In this document: piece after piece, positions 1 through 12,495 of the stretch
Layout of the letters: each line of letters opens with the position of its first letter
Position numbering within the stretch: the first letter of the stretch is position 1
Assembly: GCA_002049455.2 (NCBI GenBank)
Contig: KV918807.1
Span: 62,001 to 126,000, forward strand
Direction of reading: 5' to 3'
DNA: 64,000 nt
DNA from: Porphyra umbilicalis
Taxonomy: Eukaryota > Rhodophyta > Bangiophyceae > Bangiales > Bangiaceae
Translations under genes and position numbers: made by a program
Notes under the pieces: model-generated
The model's database searches: none
Told to the model about the DNA's origin: nothing
Seen by the model: only the letters and a program-made list of their open reading frames with translations

Positions 1-1019
1 GGCGCTGCCCCTTCCTTCTGCCGCCCGATATCCGGCGGTGCGGGCGGTGCCCAAGCAGTGGCCGGCCGCGGCCGCACCGACGCCGCTCCTGCCTGCCGCC
101 GCCGCCGTCACGCTTGCCTTGCCGCCTTTCCTCACGAGACACCACGAACGCCCCGCTCTGCACAGAGCGCCCAGCCGACCACGCTCGTCGCGATAAAAAA
201 AAAAGGCGCCGCTGGATTTGATCAACGCGCCAAAATCAGCACGTTTCTGGCGGCACACGCAAGTCGGCACCGCCGCACGGCGCCGCGCGGGGCCCCTCGT
301 CAGGACTGCGACAGCCGACCGCGGGCAGAACTAGCTAGAGACGCAGGTGCGCGTAGGCCACGCTTTTCCGCCATTGGCGCTGCGGTCCGTTGTCCTGGCC
401 TTTTTTTCCGTGGCACAGCCCCGGAGCTGCGCGGCGGCACGGAGGCGAGAAACCCCTCGGCATCCATCCGCCGGCGGTCGCTTTCGATCAGCGCTCTGGG
501 AGAGCCAATCCCGCCAATCATTGCCATGGCACCTGCAGATGCACGAATGTCCCCTACACGCAGACCACTCGCGGCGCAGAGCGTGTGACTTGACTCCCGC
601 ACCCGGCCGTTGCGAGCTGGGGCACCCCTCGTGGCTGACACCACCTCCACCAGTTCCACTGTCTTCGGCACCTGATGCCGGGGCGAGGTGCGTGCGTCCT
701 GTCCATCGCCCCGTGCTCTCCCAACCCTGCTGCCCACGAGGGCTGCTGAGTACGGCGGTTGCCGAGTGGACAGCTTGCTCGCCACGCGCTGCGGGCGGTC
801 AGCAAGGATGCCGACCGCCCAGACTGCCGACCCGACGGTTCATAAGAGCGTGGGCTTCTGGCGGACCTTGGCTTGCTTTCAACTCCCCAACCACCTGCCT
901 CATTCGCTGGCTACCCCCCTCTCCCATCACGTTCTTGCCCGTTACCTCTTTCTCTCCTCCGTGGGCACCCCTCCCCCCCTCGCCTTTTGCATCGCTGCTT
1001 CCTCACCCCCTCTACCACC
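1..1019. other. spacer upstream of the flavohemoglobin gene
   Basis: GC-rich sequence with several overlapping open frames on both strands, none of which shows a recognisable domain. The last ~100 bases are pyrimidine-rich and lead into a good start context, so they probably hold the 5' leader of the next gene. Confidence 0.5.
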
Positions 1020-2287
1020 ATGGGCACCCTGAGCGACGACACGGTGCGCCTCGTTAAGAGCACCGCTCCAGCCCTCAAGGTCCACGGCGGCGCCGTCGTT
1101 GAAGGCTTCTACGCGCTCCTCTTTGAGAAGCACCCCACCGCCGCCGCCTACTTCAACGTCGGCCCGACCGACGGCGCCGGCGGGCGCCGCGGGCAGTCCA
1201 AGGCCCCAATCCAGCGGCTGGGCATGGCCGTCCTCTTCTACGCCGAGTCGATCGACAAGCTCGATACGCTCGGCCCCGTCCTCGAGCGCATCTCGGCCAA
1301 GCACGTGAGCCGCAGCATCCCCAACGAGTTTTACCCGATCATCGGCTCGTGCCTCCTCCAATCCATCGGCACCGTGCTCGGCGAGGCAGCGTCGCCCGCG
1401 GTCATTGGCGCGTGGACAGAGGCGTACGGCTTCCTCGCCGACGCGCTCATGGCGACCGAGGCCAAGATTGCGGCCCGTCTGGCAGCGTCGGCGAGCGGGT
1501 GGACCGGCTATGCGCCGTTTGTGGTGGCATCGGTGACCAAGGAGGCGGTGCCGCCGCCGGGGCGCGCCGCGTCCCTCGTCCTCCGCCCCGCAGGGTGGGC
1601 AGACGGCCGCGCGCCGGTGGCGCCGGCGTGGAAGGCGGGCCACTACGTCGGCCTGCGCGTGCCCGTGCCGGCATCCGCCGGCGGCGGCGACGACGACGCG
1701 GCGGGCGCCGTCACCCGCCGCACCCTTTTTGTCACCTCCCCGCCGGCGGCCGCCGACCTCCGCGTCACGCTCGTTGCTGGCCCAGACGTGCCCGCCGACC
1801 CGGTCGTCGAGGCGCTCATGAACTACACGCCGGGCACGGGCGTGGAGGTCAGCGCGCCGCTCGGTTCCTTTACGTGGGACAGCCCAGTGCTCGGGACGTG
1901 CCTCCCGGACGCGCCGGCGGTCTTTGTCACGTCGGTGCCGGGCCTCCCCGAGGTGGCCACCATGGTGCGGGCGGCGTTGACCGCCGGCCGCGCCGTCACC
2001 CTCGTGCGGCTGGTCACGGGGGCAGGCGCCGACGCGCCGGCCGTAGAGCAGCTGCTCGGCGCCGAGCTTGCAGCGGCGGGTGATGAATCGCCGGGCGACC
2101 TGCGGCAGCTGGTCATTGGCACCGTGGCCGACGTGCCGGCGGCGGTCGGGGCGGGGGTGGCGGCCGCCGCCGAGTTTTTCGTAGCCGCAACGCCGCCCAC
2201 ACTGGCGGGGGCGGTGCGTGATGAGCTTGTTGGGGGGGGGAGGTACCCGTGGAGCGCGTGCGCCACGCCGGCTACGTGCCGGCTTGA
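1020..2287 (+). CDS. hmp: flavohemoglobin-like protein (nitric oxide dioxygenase family), reductase half diverged
   Basis: Single-exon gene of about 422 residues, close to bacterial Hmp (396). The ATG at 1020 has a strong context (CCACCATGG). Residues ~1-150 form a globin domain: the B10 tyrosine is Tyr31 in GGAVVEGFYALLFEKHP and the proximal histidine is His95 in ISAKHVSRSI. Residues ~165-420 align with the FAD/NAD(P) reductase half. Its hallmark motifs are degraded: the FAD motif RxYS reads RTLF, the GxGxTP nucleotide motif reads VPGLPEVA, and the CGP motif near the end reads ATPP. Known flavohemoglobins convert NO to nitrate using NAD(P)H. Heme binding is likely here; electron transfer by this protein is doubtful. 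The frame shifts at the 9-G run 2232-2240. The shifted frame gives a family-like end (VPVERVRHAGYVPA, stop 2285-2287), whereas the unshifted frame runs into unrelated sequence to 2375. Confidence 0.8.
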
Positions 2288-5200
2288 GGGCGATTGGGCA
2301 AGCCGAGTGGGCCCTGTTTTGTGTGGCGGCGTGTGGGGTAGTGAGTTTGGGTCGGGCGTGAGCACCTGGGGCTGACGCGTGGTCCGCGGCAGCGCGCTGG
2401 TGGCGCCAGCCGTGGAGGTACGGAGGGCATACTTTTTTTGGATGTACCTCGGCCCCGCCGCGGAGCCTTGAGCCGTCGCGTGTGTGAGGCGCCCGCCGTT
2501 GCGATTCTGTCTTCACTGAAGGAAGCTTGGTGCGCTTTATGGGTGCCGCCGACCCCGTGCGAGCCAACGTCGGGGTCTGTGCTCGCATGCTCCTCCTGGC
2601 GCGCTCCGTCGTCGGCGTCGCGGACGTGCGTGCCACCGTCTGGGGGCTCGATGGAGAGAAGAAAACCCTCCTGGGCTGCAGTGAAATTGATCCATGAAGC
2701 TCAAGAGTTCAGGCGGGAGCTTTTGGCCTATTTTATTTTGCTGACATCCAATTTTTGGCTGATCGCGTCAAATTCAAACAGGGTGATCAACAGTGTGAAT
2801 CTGTGTCTTGACCATGCATTCAGCCGGATAAAGCGGATCGACCAATGGGAAGTTGATCAAGATCCAGACTTGACTTGACATCGACGACACCGGCCCCAGA
2901 ACCATGCACACACATATTTTTTCCTTTGAATTCACCCAAACAGGGAGCGATGAAAGGACGAATATATGTTGGATATCCGGCGAAACAATTCAAGAGTCAC
3001 AATGAGCTTTTCGTCGATAGCAAACAAGATTGGTCCCACAAGGGCATCTGGATCGTTTAGCAATACTTTTCCACCACATCCTCCTAGTGATCATAAGTCG
3101 AGCTCCTGTGCGTGAGGCTCATATTTTCTGCGCCTACCAGGCTGCAGGACAGCAACCCCCATTCGAATTTTCGTCCACCGCTTCATTTGTGCACGCGATA
3201 CTGGCACGAGCCGTAGGCTGTCGAACATGACGCTGTCGTCAATGTGGAACTCTCTGTGTATCATCATCGTCAAAGTGACAGGCTTCGTCACCTCTAGTCT
3301 AACACGCAGCCTCGGTGATCGTATCCGCTCTTATCCCACGCTGTCAGTCGTGTCAGCATTTCAGTGTGTTTCATGTGGTTACGTCGAGCGCTGACATGGG
3401 GGGCTATGAACAGTTGCAAAAGATTTCAACTAAATATACATGGAGTTTGCTTCGCAGGAATCGGATCATCGCTGCCCCCAACCGAGAGGATGACCATTAA
3501 GTGGGGGTCACGGCCGTCGCGGCGCGAGCGCTCCGCCGACGACAGCGACGCGGCCGTCGCCACGCGCCACGCTACGTCGCTACTCGAGCGGCGGCTGGGG
3601 CCGGCCGAGGCGGGGGCTTTGAGCGCGCGACCGCCGCGTCGCGGTGGCGGCGGCGGAGGGCGGCGGCGCTGCGGCCGAAGCGCGGCGAGCGCTGCCGCGA
3701 CGCGCAGCCGCCGCCCGTGCCGCCGGCCGACGCGCAACTGCCGGAGCCGCCCGGCCCGTTGCCCTCGCACCGGTCCCCACCGTCTGGCTGGGGGGCGCCC
3801 CCCGCTGCCACCTCCGCGGCCGTCGCGGGGTGCCGCGGACCCCCGGGGGCATCCCACCGGCCTCCGCTGCCCGCCGCGGCGGTGGTGCTTCGCGTCGGCG
3901 GTGATGGCGGCGGCGCTGACGGCCGCCGCTCCGACGGGCGGCCGTCGGCAGTCGTCCACAGCGTCGGCGCCACGGCTGGCGCGGAAGGGGGGGGCGGCAG
4001 GCGCCCCAAAAGCCGCCTATACTCGCCCGTCCGCGCCGCCCATACTGCCACCTCGAGCACAGAGTGGGCGCCAGCGTCGAGCCACAGCGTGTCGACACTC
4101 TGTGAAGTGCCTAGGGGATGTTTATGTAGGTCCACACGGAAGGCTGGCGTGCAGACTGGTAGGGTGTAGTGGGGAGGTGGCGGTAGTTCTGGCTGCTGTG
4201 ACCTTCGGAGGGCAAAAAAGACATGAAGCATTTTTTCGTTCTGTGACTCAAAAGGCCGGTCATAGCAGCGTCCTCGCTGTTCTCGGCGACAGGGGCATTA
4301 ACGTAGACGCGTTCCAGAATCGACACCCGCAGAAACGTCTCGTGCCCACTCCAGCAGTGCCGGCAATCAGTCCTCAATGATAACGAAGACAAGAGAATGA
4401 AGTACACAATTTATATAGTAGCCCCTCTGGATCATGGGGGTGATCATGGCCCTAACAAGTACAGCTTGTTTCCCAGAAACACTAACGACGCTGACACGCC
4501 AGTCTCGTCCGGTCGACGGCCGTTCTCTGCGTTAGGCGAGGTTCCGAGCGCAAAGGGCCCAGAAAATACCAGAGCCAACGACCAAGAAAGGGGGTAGTCG
4601 CAGTGCAAAAAAGAACGAGTGCGACCTTGCTCTGTGAAAAAGAAATATTGGCCTTCGGCAGGGACGACTTTTTGTTGCTAGTGCTGTCTCTGAGCAACAA
4701 CAAACAGGGCGTACTCAGGCAAAGCATGCAGAAATAATTTAGTCAGGGGGGACTGAGGGGAACAGCTGGTCGAGGGGTATGAGCTGCGGCTAAATGGTGC
4801 GTCGGAGTGGTGGTTTTTGAAGCAGTCGTGACGTCGCGATTGTCATCATCGCAGGGCAGGGGATACCGACTGGTTGGTTGAGGACTTCAGGACGGTCGCG
4901 GGGGGGGGGAGGTGGGTCGATGTTGAGGTCTTCGCTCAGCATTCTTCAGAATAGGCGGATTCCGCAATCGAGAAGGCCAGAAACAGGGATGACCCATTTG
5001 AAAAGAATGGAAATAAATCGAAATAGAGTCGGCACCAGCGATTCCGGGCAGCAGAGAGGGGGGACAACCGGATGCGGACTCGTGAAAATATGAAAAGAGA
5101 TGTGCCACTTTTGAGCCCAATATAGGGCGGATATTGGATGGCTCACATCGCTTGCCCATGGGACGTGCATGTCCTATCGTTATCTCGGATGGCTGAGAGG

Positions 5201-6943
5201 CGTTCTCAGGAGCGACGACAGCCTATCGTTATTTCTCGCCGAGATAACGACACGCTGAGAATCGCTCTCACATCCGGCAATATGTGTGTGCATGGTCCTC
5301 GGGCCACGACACCGGCGTAAACTGGGAAGGCAAACTGTACTGGTGGGTTCCTCTAAAAGTTTGGGGACGACGATTCGGCGGCTGGTCGCAACGCCGCTGC
5401 CGTCTCCGCCGCCGTCATCGTCGTCGCCTTTCTAACGGCCGCACCGACCATCAGCTTCGCGGTAACAGTCAACAGGTGCTTCCACCCGCGCTGATACCTC
5501 CCCCGTGCCTCCCCCGTGCACACGTCGATGCCCGCGTCGACCCACCGCCGTCCACCGTCAGCCATGGACTGACATGGCGGGCGGCGCGGCTGGGCCCGCC
5601 TCTTCCCGCGCTGCCGACACCAGAAACAATCGTCAACCGTCTCCCGTCATGGACGGCGACGCAGCGCTTGCTTTCGGTGCCCCGGTGTGTCCAGCAATAT
5701 GTGTCCGGGGCGGGCGGCGTGCTCCGGAACGGCCGTGCTCCAGGGGCCAAGCGGCCCCAGCTCATGGCTATGGGCAACGAACGTTGGACGTTTCTCTTGA
5801 AACTGCCCGCACGCTGCAGGTGTGCCGCTTGCGGCCGCCCTCTTCTGAACCGCACTCAAGGCCACGGAGCCTGTGCGGAGGGAGCTCAAGAGGCAGTCCG
5901 CTCGCACTCTCCTCACGACGCAGCTCATGCTTTTGTGCCCGGCCCGAGGCCATTGTGAAGCCCCCTGGCGCCCACCCCCGGTGCCATGTGCGGCAGCTGC
6001 GTCGTGTCGTGTCACGAGGCGCGCATCACAACGGGGGTGTACCGCGGGAAAGAGCTCTCGACGCTGGCCGCCAAGAGCGTAGGGAGGCCTGGGGGCGCCG
6101 GTGACAGAAGCCACTAGCGACCGACCCGCTGCAGGTGGCGGGCGTGCACGCGGGGAACAGACGTCGGCGGGCGGCCGTGAAAGGGGGCAACGCGTGGTCT
6201 GCGACTTTGTGTGGGTCGCTCGACATCCTTTCTCCCCCGTTTGACATGGTATGGAGTTTTGCTTTTTTTTTCTGCAGGAAAGGTAGGTCAACCGCGAAAG
6301 CGCGCTCTGAAAACTGAGGCGCTCAGCTGCGTGGCGTCGCGTGCCCACTGGCTGATGGCAGTCCATCTCTTTCGCGTCGTCTTTGGCGGACGCGTGTTGG
6401 ACCCGCCGCTCGGGCTGGCTCGCCGGCAGTCGTGGCGGTCGCGGCCCGTCGGCCACCTCGGCCAGCGGCGGCTCGTCCGGCTCGACACCGTGCCACCTCT
6501 GCGCGTGCCTCGGGGCCCTGCGGACGGCGGCATCTGGCGCGCTGGACGATCGAATCGGTGGTGGTGAGGCGGTTGCATCCGACCGCAAGAGACTCGTCGG
6601 ATGCGGCCCGTGGTGGAAGCATCGCAGCTGCAGCTGGTCGGATCCTGCACCGGCAGCGAGCCATGGCCCCCGTCCCCCCGCGTGGCCGCGCGGCGCGCGC
6701 GCTGGAACCTGACCATGTGCGCCAGTGGTCGTTTAGGCATACCTGTCCCGCCCCCGTCATTGCCTCTTGGGGGCATCCCCCCCCACCGCTCTGGCATCCA
6801 CGCGCACGTCGTGTCGGCCATGCCCTGATCGCCACCGCGCTCCACCCGCTCTCCCCCTGCCCGACGTGCCGACGCCCGTGCGCCGACTTGTGTCTGCGTC
6901 CCGTGCCCTCCTCGCCCAGGCGTCCAAGCGCGCCTCAGCGACC
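2288..6943. other. gene-poor spacer with a lower-GC block
   Basis: No gene recognised in 4.6 kb. From about 2690 to 5300 the sequence alternates between moderate-GC DNA and a GC-rich low-complexity patch (3490-4020) that is open on both strands in several frames without domain signal. 5300-6940 is GC-rich. The last ~100 bases probably hold the leader of the HEAT-repeat gene. A remnant of an old mobile element in the low-GC block is possible, but I see no family signature. Confidence 0.5.
5177..5250. repeat. short inverted repeat, 12-bp perfect arms
   Basis: tcgttatctcgg at 5177-5188 is matched exactly in reverse complement at 5239-5250. CCTATCGTTAT also occurs as a direct repeat at 5173 and 5222. 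It could be a hairpin or the core of a small inverted-repeat element; no gene is linked to it. Confidence 0.5.
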
Positions 6944-8759
6944 ATGGCGTCTGCGTTTGTCACCAGCACCCCGCTGGGCCTCTGGTTCCGCCCGCCGCTC
7001 GGCACCGCGGCGGCGGCGGCGCCCCGCCGCCCCGCCGTGGCCGCCCCCGCCCCCCGCGCGGCGCGGCTGCCGCCCCGGTGCGCGGCGGCCGGCACGCCCA
7101 ACGGCTCGGTGTTGGCCACCTATGTCAAGGCGCGGGGCCTCCTCGCGGCCGACTCCCCCCCCCCCGCGGCGTCCCAAGGCGTTGCGCTGACGACGACCCT
7201 GCCGCCGGCGGAAGCCGCCGAGCTCTACACGGCCGCGCTCGCCCACCGCCACCCGCCCATCCGCGCAGCGGGCGCGCTCGGCCTCGGGCGGACACCGCCC
7301 GCAGACGCCCCCGCCCGCGCCGCCGCCGTCCAGGCGCTGGCCGCGGCGCTCGCCACGGACGGCGACGCCGACGTGCGGGGCGCCGCCGCGTCGGCCTTGG
7401 CGGGGCTCGGGCGCTCCCCCGAGGTGGCCGACAAGGGCGTCCCCGCACTCCTCCGGGCGGCTGGCGAGGAGGGCGACGTGGCCGTCCTCGGGCCCGTCGT
7501 GGCCGCACTCGCCGCCCTGCGTGACCCGGCGGCGGTGCCGGCGCTCGCCCGGCTGGCGCGGGGCGGGTCGGGTGCGGACGGCGTGGCGGCCGCCGCCGTC
7601 GACGCGCTCGTGGCGGTCGGCGACGACCGGGGGATTGCGCCGCTGCTCTACGTGGCGGGGGGGGGGGGGGGGGCGCGCCCGTCGGCCTCTGCGTGGACGC
7701 GGTGCGGGGGGCGGCGGCGCTCGGGCGGCTGCCCGCCGTGCCGCGGGCGACGGCCGACGCGCTCGCCGCGTCGCTCGCCGACTTGGCGGCCGACGGCGGC
7801 GGCGATGGCGGCAACGGCGGCGGTGGCGGCGGCGCACCCGCGGCTGTGCGCGAGGCAGCGTCGGCAGCAGCGGCCCACGTTGCGGCGGCAGCGGCGGGGC
7901 GCCCCCCCCCCCCGCCCGGAGCCGACGATCCCGCCTACACCGCCCTCGTCGCCGCCCTCGGCGACGCCTCGTCCCCCCCCGGCGCGCGCACGCTCGCGGC
8001 CGTCAAGCTGCGGCCGTACCCCCCCCCCCTCCTCGCCGTCGCGCTGTCGACCACCCACGCGGCGACCGACGCGTCGGAGCAGGTGCGGTCGTCGGCGGCG
8101 GCGCTCGCCGCCCGCGCCGGCGACGTGGGGGCCCTCCTCGACGCCCTCGCGGTCGACGGCGACGCGTCGGTGCGCGCCGCCGCCGCCGACGCGCTGCTCG
8201 ACGTGCCCGCGGGGTTGCTGGCGGCGTCGTCTGCCGCCGTGGTCAACGGCCTTGCGGCCGCGCTCGCAACCGACGGCAGTTGGCTCGTCCGCGCGGCGGC
8301 GGCGGTGGGGCTCGGCGGCCTCCCCGCGGCGGTGGGTGGGGGGGGTGGCGGTGGGGGCGACGGTGCCTCGGCGGCGGCGGTGGAGGCGGGGCTAACCGCC
8401 ATGCGCGACGCGGGCCCCGCCGCCGTCGACGCGCTGCTCCGCGCGGCGGCGCCGGGGGGGGTGTCGGGCGTGCGCCCGCGGGAGGAGGAGGGCGTGCGGC
8501 GGCAGGCAGTGACGGCGCTCGGCTTTTTGGGCGTGCCCGCTGCGGTGCCGGCGTTGGAGCGCGCCGTCGCGCCGGGGGGGAGGGGGGGTCTCCAATGATG
8601 CGCTACCGGGTGGCCGGCGCCCTGCGCGGCGTGCGCGTCGGGCGGTCCCTGCGGCTGGCGCGTCGGCTGACGGGGGACCCGGTGGGGTGGGTAGCAGAGA
8701 TGGCGCGCGGGAGTGTGGCCGCGTTGGAGGCGGCGGGGGTGGTGGACGATGGAGAGTAG
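6944..8759 (+). CDS. plastid-targeted HEAT-repeat protein, phycobilisome-lyase-like (CpcE/NblB type)
   Basis: The ATG at 6944 (GACCATGGC) opens a transit-peptide-like leader of ~50 residues (Ser/Thr/Arg/Ala-rich, no acids). About 550 residues follow, made of HEAT units: Ala-rich helix pairs with DADVRGAAASALAGLG, DASVRAAAADALLDVP and similar lines, the pattern of PBS-lyase HEAT-like repeats. Family members attach bilins to phycobiliproteins (CpcE/F) or aid their breakdown (NblB); which applies cannot be told, and other HEAT adaptors remain possible. The repeat pattern continues across three frames, with changes at the 17-G run 7657-7673 and the G-rich run 8574-8588. The last frame ends at TAG 8757-8759 after DPVGWVAEMARGSVAALEAA, a normal HEAT end. 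I therefore treat this as one gene with homopolymer length errors. Confidence 0.65.
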
Positions 8760-9216
8760 GGGGGTGGCTGCGGCTGCACGGGGGGGGGACGTTGACAGCT
8801 GTATGGAATGGAGCCATGACGTTGGACATTTTGCTTGGAGGTGTGGGCCTGCATTGGCGCAACGGGCACCCAACCTGCACCAGGTGCGGCGTTCAAGACA
8901 ATTGAAATAGGGTAGTCGAGTGGAGTGGACACTGGAAAGACGTCCTTCGTGGTCGCGAGGTGGACCTTGATCCGCGTGGCGTCGACGGCGCGCTGACAAA
9001 AGAATCTGGGTGACGCCCGTCAAAACGGGGCTCGCTTGAAGGAGAACAGGTGCCAAAAAAGAACCACTGGCGTGCACGACCCGTCCCAGCGCTGACCATC
9101 TAGAAACAAACAAACAAACAACATTGCGCAGCATGCGCCCATCACCGGCGAAAAAAAAAACCACGCCCCATGGACGCCCCATCACCGCGACATCCTCCTC
9201 AAGGAAGGGGGCGCGT
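8760..9216. other. spacer between convergent genes
   Basis: Joins the 3' ends of the HEAT-repeat gene (+) and the cyclophilin gene (-). No gene seen. AAAC repeats lie near 9105-9120. Confidence 0.5.
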
Positions 9217-10275
9217 CTAGAGCTCGCCACAGTCGGCAATGCGCACCACCTGGGAGGTGCTGCCGCTCTGCGAGCCAACCTTCTCAATGTTCTTGACCAC
9301 GTCCATGCCATCGACAACGTTGCCAAACACGACGTGCTTGCCGTCCAGCCAGGTGGTCTTGACGGTCGTCAGGAAGAACTGGGAGCCGTTGGTGTTCGGC
9401 CCGGCATTGGCCATGGAGAGCACGCCCGGGCCGGTGTGCTTCAAGGTGAAGTTCTCGTCGGCAAACTTCTCGCCATAGATACTCTTGCCGCCCGTGCCGT
9501 TTTGGCGGGTGAAGTCTGAGGTAGAATAGCACAGAAAAATGGATAGGGCGAGTAAGGGACAGAAAAGAAGCAACACAGGCACATCCAGGTCAGCGTCCAT
9601 GCCAGCGAGCTGGTCCCGCCAGGAGACCACACCGGGTGCAAACAATGTGGCCGGAATGTCAACCAGATCAAAGATTGTTCAGCACAGGCACCTTAATCAG
9701 GTGATCGAACACAAATGGAACACGAATGCAAACGTACCACCACCCTGGCACATGAAGTTCGTGATCACACGGTGGAAGATGGAGCCCTTGTAGCCGAATC
9801 CCTTGGCGCCAGTGCACAGCTGGCGGAAGTTCTCCGCCGTCCGCGGGCTGTAGACGCAACAGTAAAAACAAGACAAACAGCTCAGGGACAGACGGGACGA
9901 GGCATACAACAGATTGTTAGCAATCAGGCGAGAATGAGTGGCCCCGTGACGCACGGAGAGGGACCGCGTCGCACGGCGGTGTGTGCCAGCGCATCAGTGT
10001 CAGCGCCAGCAGAAGACGTGTGATCTAGTCAACAGAACGCATGCGCCCAGACGCAGACCGACAGGCAATACGACACGGCCGGCTGCACACGGCGTACTTG
10101 CCAGTGGCCCGGCAGAGGCAAACAATAACATAGAATACATGATCAACGAGAAGAAAATGATAAACGACAGGAACGAGCCAGGAACGTACACCACGTCGGC
10201 GCGCAGCTCCATGGTAATGCGCCCAGCACGGGCATCACCAATGGTCATGTCGAAGAACACCTTCGGGTTCCCCAT
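9217..10275 (-). CDS. cyclophilin A-type peptidyl-prolyl cis-trans isomerase, three exons
   Basis: Exons on the minus strand: 10275-10190, 9847-9738 and 9515-9217. The introns are 342 and 222 bp (donors GTACGT and GTACG, acceptors CAG). Splicing gives exactly 164 residues, the size of cyclophilin A, with no gaps. Family landmarks are present in order: [26 protein letters not shown] (catalytic Arg), [35 protein letters not shown] and [12 protein letters not shown], whose Trp corresponds to the cyclosporin-contacting Trp121. The protein ends ...RIADCGEL. No targeting signal is seen, so it is probably cytosolic or nuclear. It catalyses proline isomerisation in protein folding. The start [13 protein letters not shown] is the family start, and both splice phases agree with the family alignment. 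Confidence 0.95.
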
Positions 10276-11895
10276 TTTGGCAGGCGGGGGGGTGCGGAAC
10301 GAAAAAAGCGGAGCAGGTGCGGAGGGCGGGGTGGATCAACAAGCGTAACGGCGGTGGAGACGTCGGCGGGAACAGCAACCGTGTCTCCGTTGTCGCTGCA
10401 GGCGCGTGCGCGCGCGCACACTTCTTATCCGCGCGAGGTCCCCACGACGGCCCCGCCAGTGGCACCCCCACCAGACTAATATCCACACAGGCAGAGAGGC
10501 TCCGTCGTGCATGCAACGGGGTGTGGTGGCACTGTATGCATGTGGTGCATGGATCAGTGTTCGCAGTGCAACGGGCAGGGGGTGCTTCGCACATAGAATC
10601 TGGCCCGAGACAACAATCTTGGGCATCTCATTGGCTGTTGTGTGGTTTTGATGGCATGTCAGCTTGTCCCGGGCTCGCTACTCCAATAGAAAGACAGATC
10701 GCGCTCTCTCAACAGCGGTCTGTGCGCTCAGTAGGGTGCTTCAATGCTCTGGCGGTTACGCAGGCCCCTAGTAGCGGGGTTGTTGTCAGGCAGCCCCGCT
10801 CTAGAGCCACAAGAGGGTTCTCTTAGTGGCCCATGACCGCTGAAGAACGCTGCCGAAAACCCGTCTGTGGAATAGTTGATTCCAACTCCGTTCAACAAGT
10901 TCATGAAATACTCAATCTATCAGGGCATGAAGTACTCAGGACATGGGACGGGACCGCCATTCAGGACGCTGCACACTGCATGCAAAACATCTCACGCACC
11001 ACAACGTACCTCTGCATCCGTATAGTCAACATCCGCTTATGTATCACCCCCACGCACGCACAGCCATGCAGGAGAACGTGGGCTACAAACGTGCGCGCCG
11101 CGACCAGAAATAACTTGTCTCCTGCTCCACAGTGGCAGAAGGGCCAATTTTGGACATAATGGCTCTCCCAGTTATATGACAGGGTGTCATATAACCGGAG
11201 CGCATTTAAGCGGATATTGACTGTATCTCGCCCAGTTTCAATGGATAGAAGGCCCCGGCACTCAGGTTATCCCTACACGGTCTACAGCGCAGAATCGACT
11301 GTGACGCCACTATATCTGACTTCGCTCCTGAGTTTGCTCAGGCAGGGGCAGATACCCGCAGTCCAAAATACACTCTTTGATGCATCATGTAGAGTCAACA
11401 AAGGTGCAGCTTCGGTGCTGCTCCTTGTGGCCACATGGCTGTGGAGGTACAATCCGAGTGGTTACGAGTTTAAAGTGATTTTCTTGCCAATGTTGATAGA
11501 ACTACTGTTCTCGATTCGATTTGTTGCCAGAGTCTGGCACAAATGCCTGCAAGATTCGACCTGGATCATTTGTCAGTGCCGCTAAACTGTGGAAGCCTGA
11601 CGTTGAGCCATGTGACTAAGGGTTGGACTGGCGGATCTGAGGAGCGGAGGATCGGAGTTGTGAACCAACCTAGTTCAAAACCCTTCGGTGGCCCCGACGA
11701 CGCCACGTAGTCTGAGGGAGTATCGGCGGCAGAATCTGAGAACTTATCAAATGCCTCAATAAATCACTCAGATTCAACGACTTACTATCCGACTTGAGTG
11801 CCGTTGAGCAGAGCGTCGGCGCCGTCCACGTCGTCAACACCTGTGCCGCCTGCTGCTACCCTCGCCCTTGTCTGTGCTGCTCGTACATCTTTACC
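10276..11895. other. spacer upstream of cyclophilin and of the LYR-motif gene
   Basis: Holds the shared upstream region of two divergent genes. 10640-11790 has lower GC than its surroundings. At 11171-11195 lies a small hairpin: gttatatgaca, a GGG loop, then tgtcatataac. No coding sequence recognised. Confidence 0.5.
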
Positions 11896-12495
11896 ATGGC
11901 AACACCTGCTGTCCGATCCTCTGCTCTCTCCTTGTACCGCAGCTACCTACGCACGGCCGCGGCACTGCCAAGACTGCAAGTGCGTGTCAGCAGCCGCCGG
12001 GCGGTGCGGATGGCGTTCCGCGCCCGCGCCTACGACTACCTGGCCTTGCTGGGCGGCGATGGTGGCACTGCTGGTGCGGATGCAGCTGCGGAGGTGTGGA
12101 TTCGAGAAGGCCGAGAGGACCTCGGTATGTTTCTGGGTCCAAGTCCTCCGGTTTGTCGCCCTCCTCGTATTTCATGCGGTTGTATCGAATGTGGGGAGCG
12201 ATACTGACCATGTCTGGCCTTGCCTTGCTTTTATTATTGTTTGTAACTTCCTTGTTGTCTTGCCTTTGACGGACTCGTGTCTCCGTTTTCTGTGCTGCGT
12301 TGGCTCTACGTACCTCTTCCTCCTGGACAACTCTCATGACATGTACGGCGTACGTCTGCCACAGACACGTGGCGGTCACTGACGCGACTGGACCCGGCTA
12401 TGTTGAATGCCATCCTCTTTCCCCGGGCGGACAATGACGAAGCGGCTCTATCGTCTAACGCCTCTCACAACGGCCAAGCACCTTCTGGGACGTGA
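11896..12495 (+). CDS. LYR-motif (complex 1 LYR family) protein, two exons
   Basis: Exon 1 is 11896-12124 and exon 2 is 12365-12495, with a 240-bp intron (donor GTATGT, acceptor CCACAG). The spliced product has 119 residues. The LYR tripeptide is residues 13-15 in ALSLYRSYLRTAAALP. A basic second helix follows (RRAVRMAFRARA), then a helix ending REDLDTWRSLTRLDP across the splice junction. This is the three-helix layout of LYRM proteins. They sit in the mitochondrial matrix, bind acyl-ACP, and help assemble respiratory complexes or the iron-sulfur machinery. The exact member (ISD11, SDHAF, LYRM and so on) cannot be named. The ATG context is ACCATGG. Exon 2 was placed by me from frame and acceptor; reading past the donor instead gives sequence unlike the family. 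Confidence 0.75.

Noticed and set aside
942-2636. 564-codon minus-strand frame antisense to the flavohemoglobin
   Set aside because: Arg/Ala/His-rich shadow of a well-supported plus-strand gene; no domain.
7521-9326. Large antisense and alternate-frame ORFs over the HEAT-repeat gene
   Set aside because: Composition effect of high GC; the Ala-rich HEAT pattern lies only in the chosen frames.
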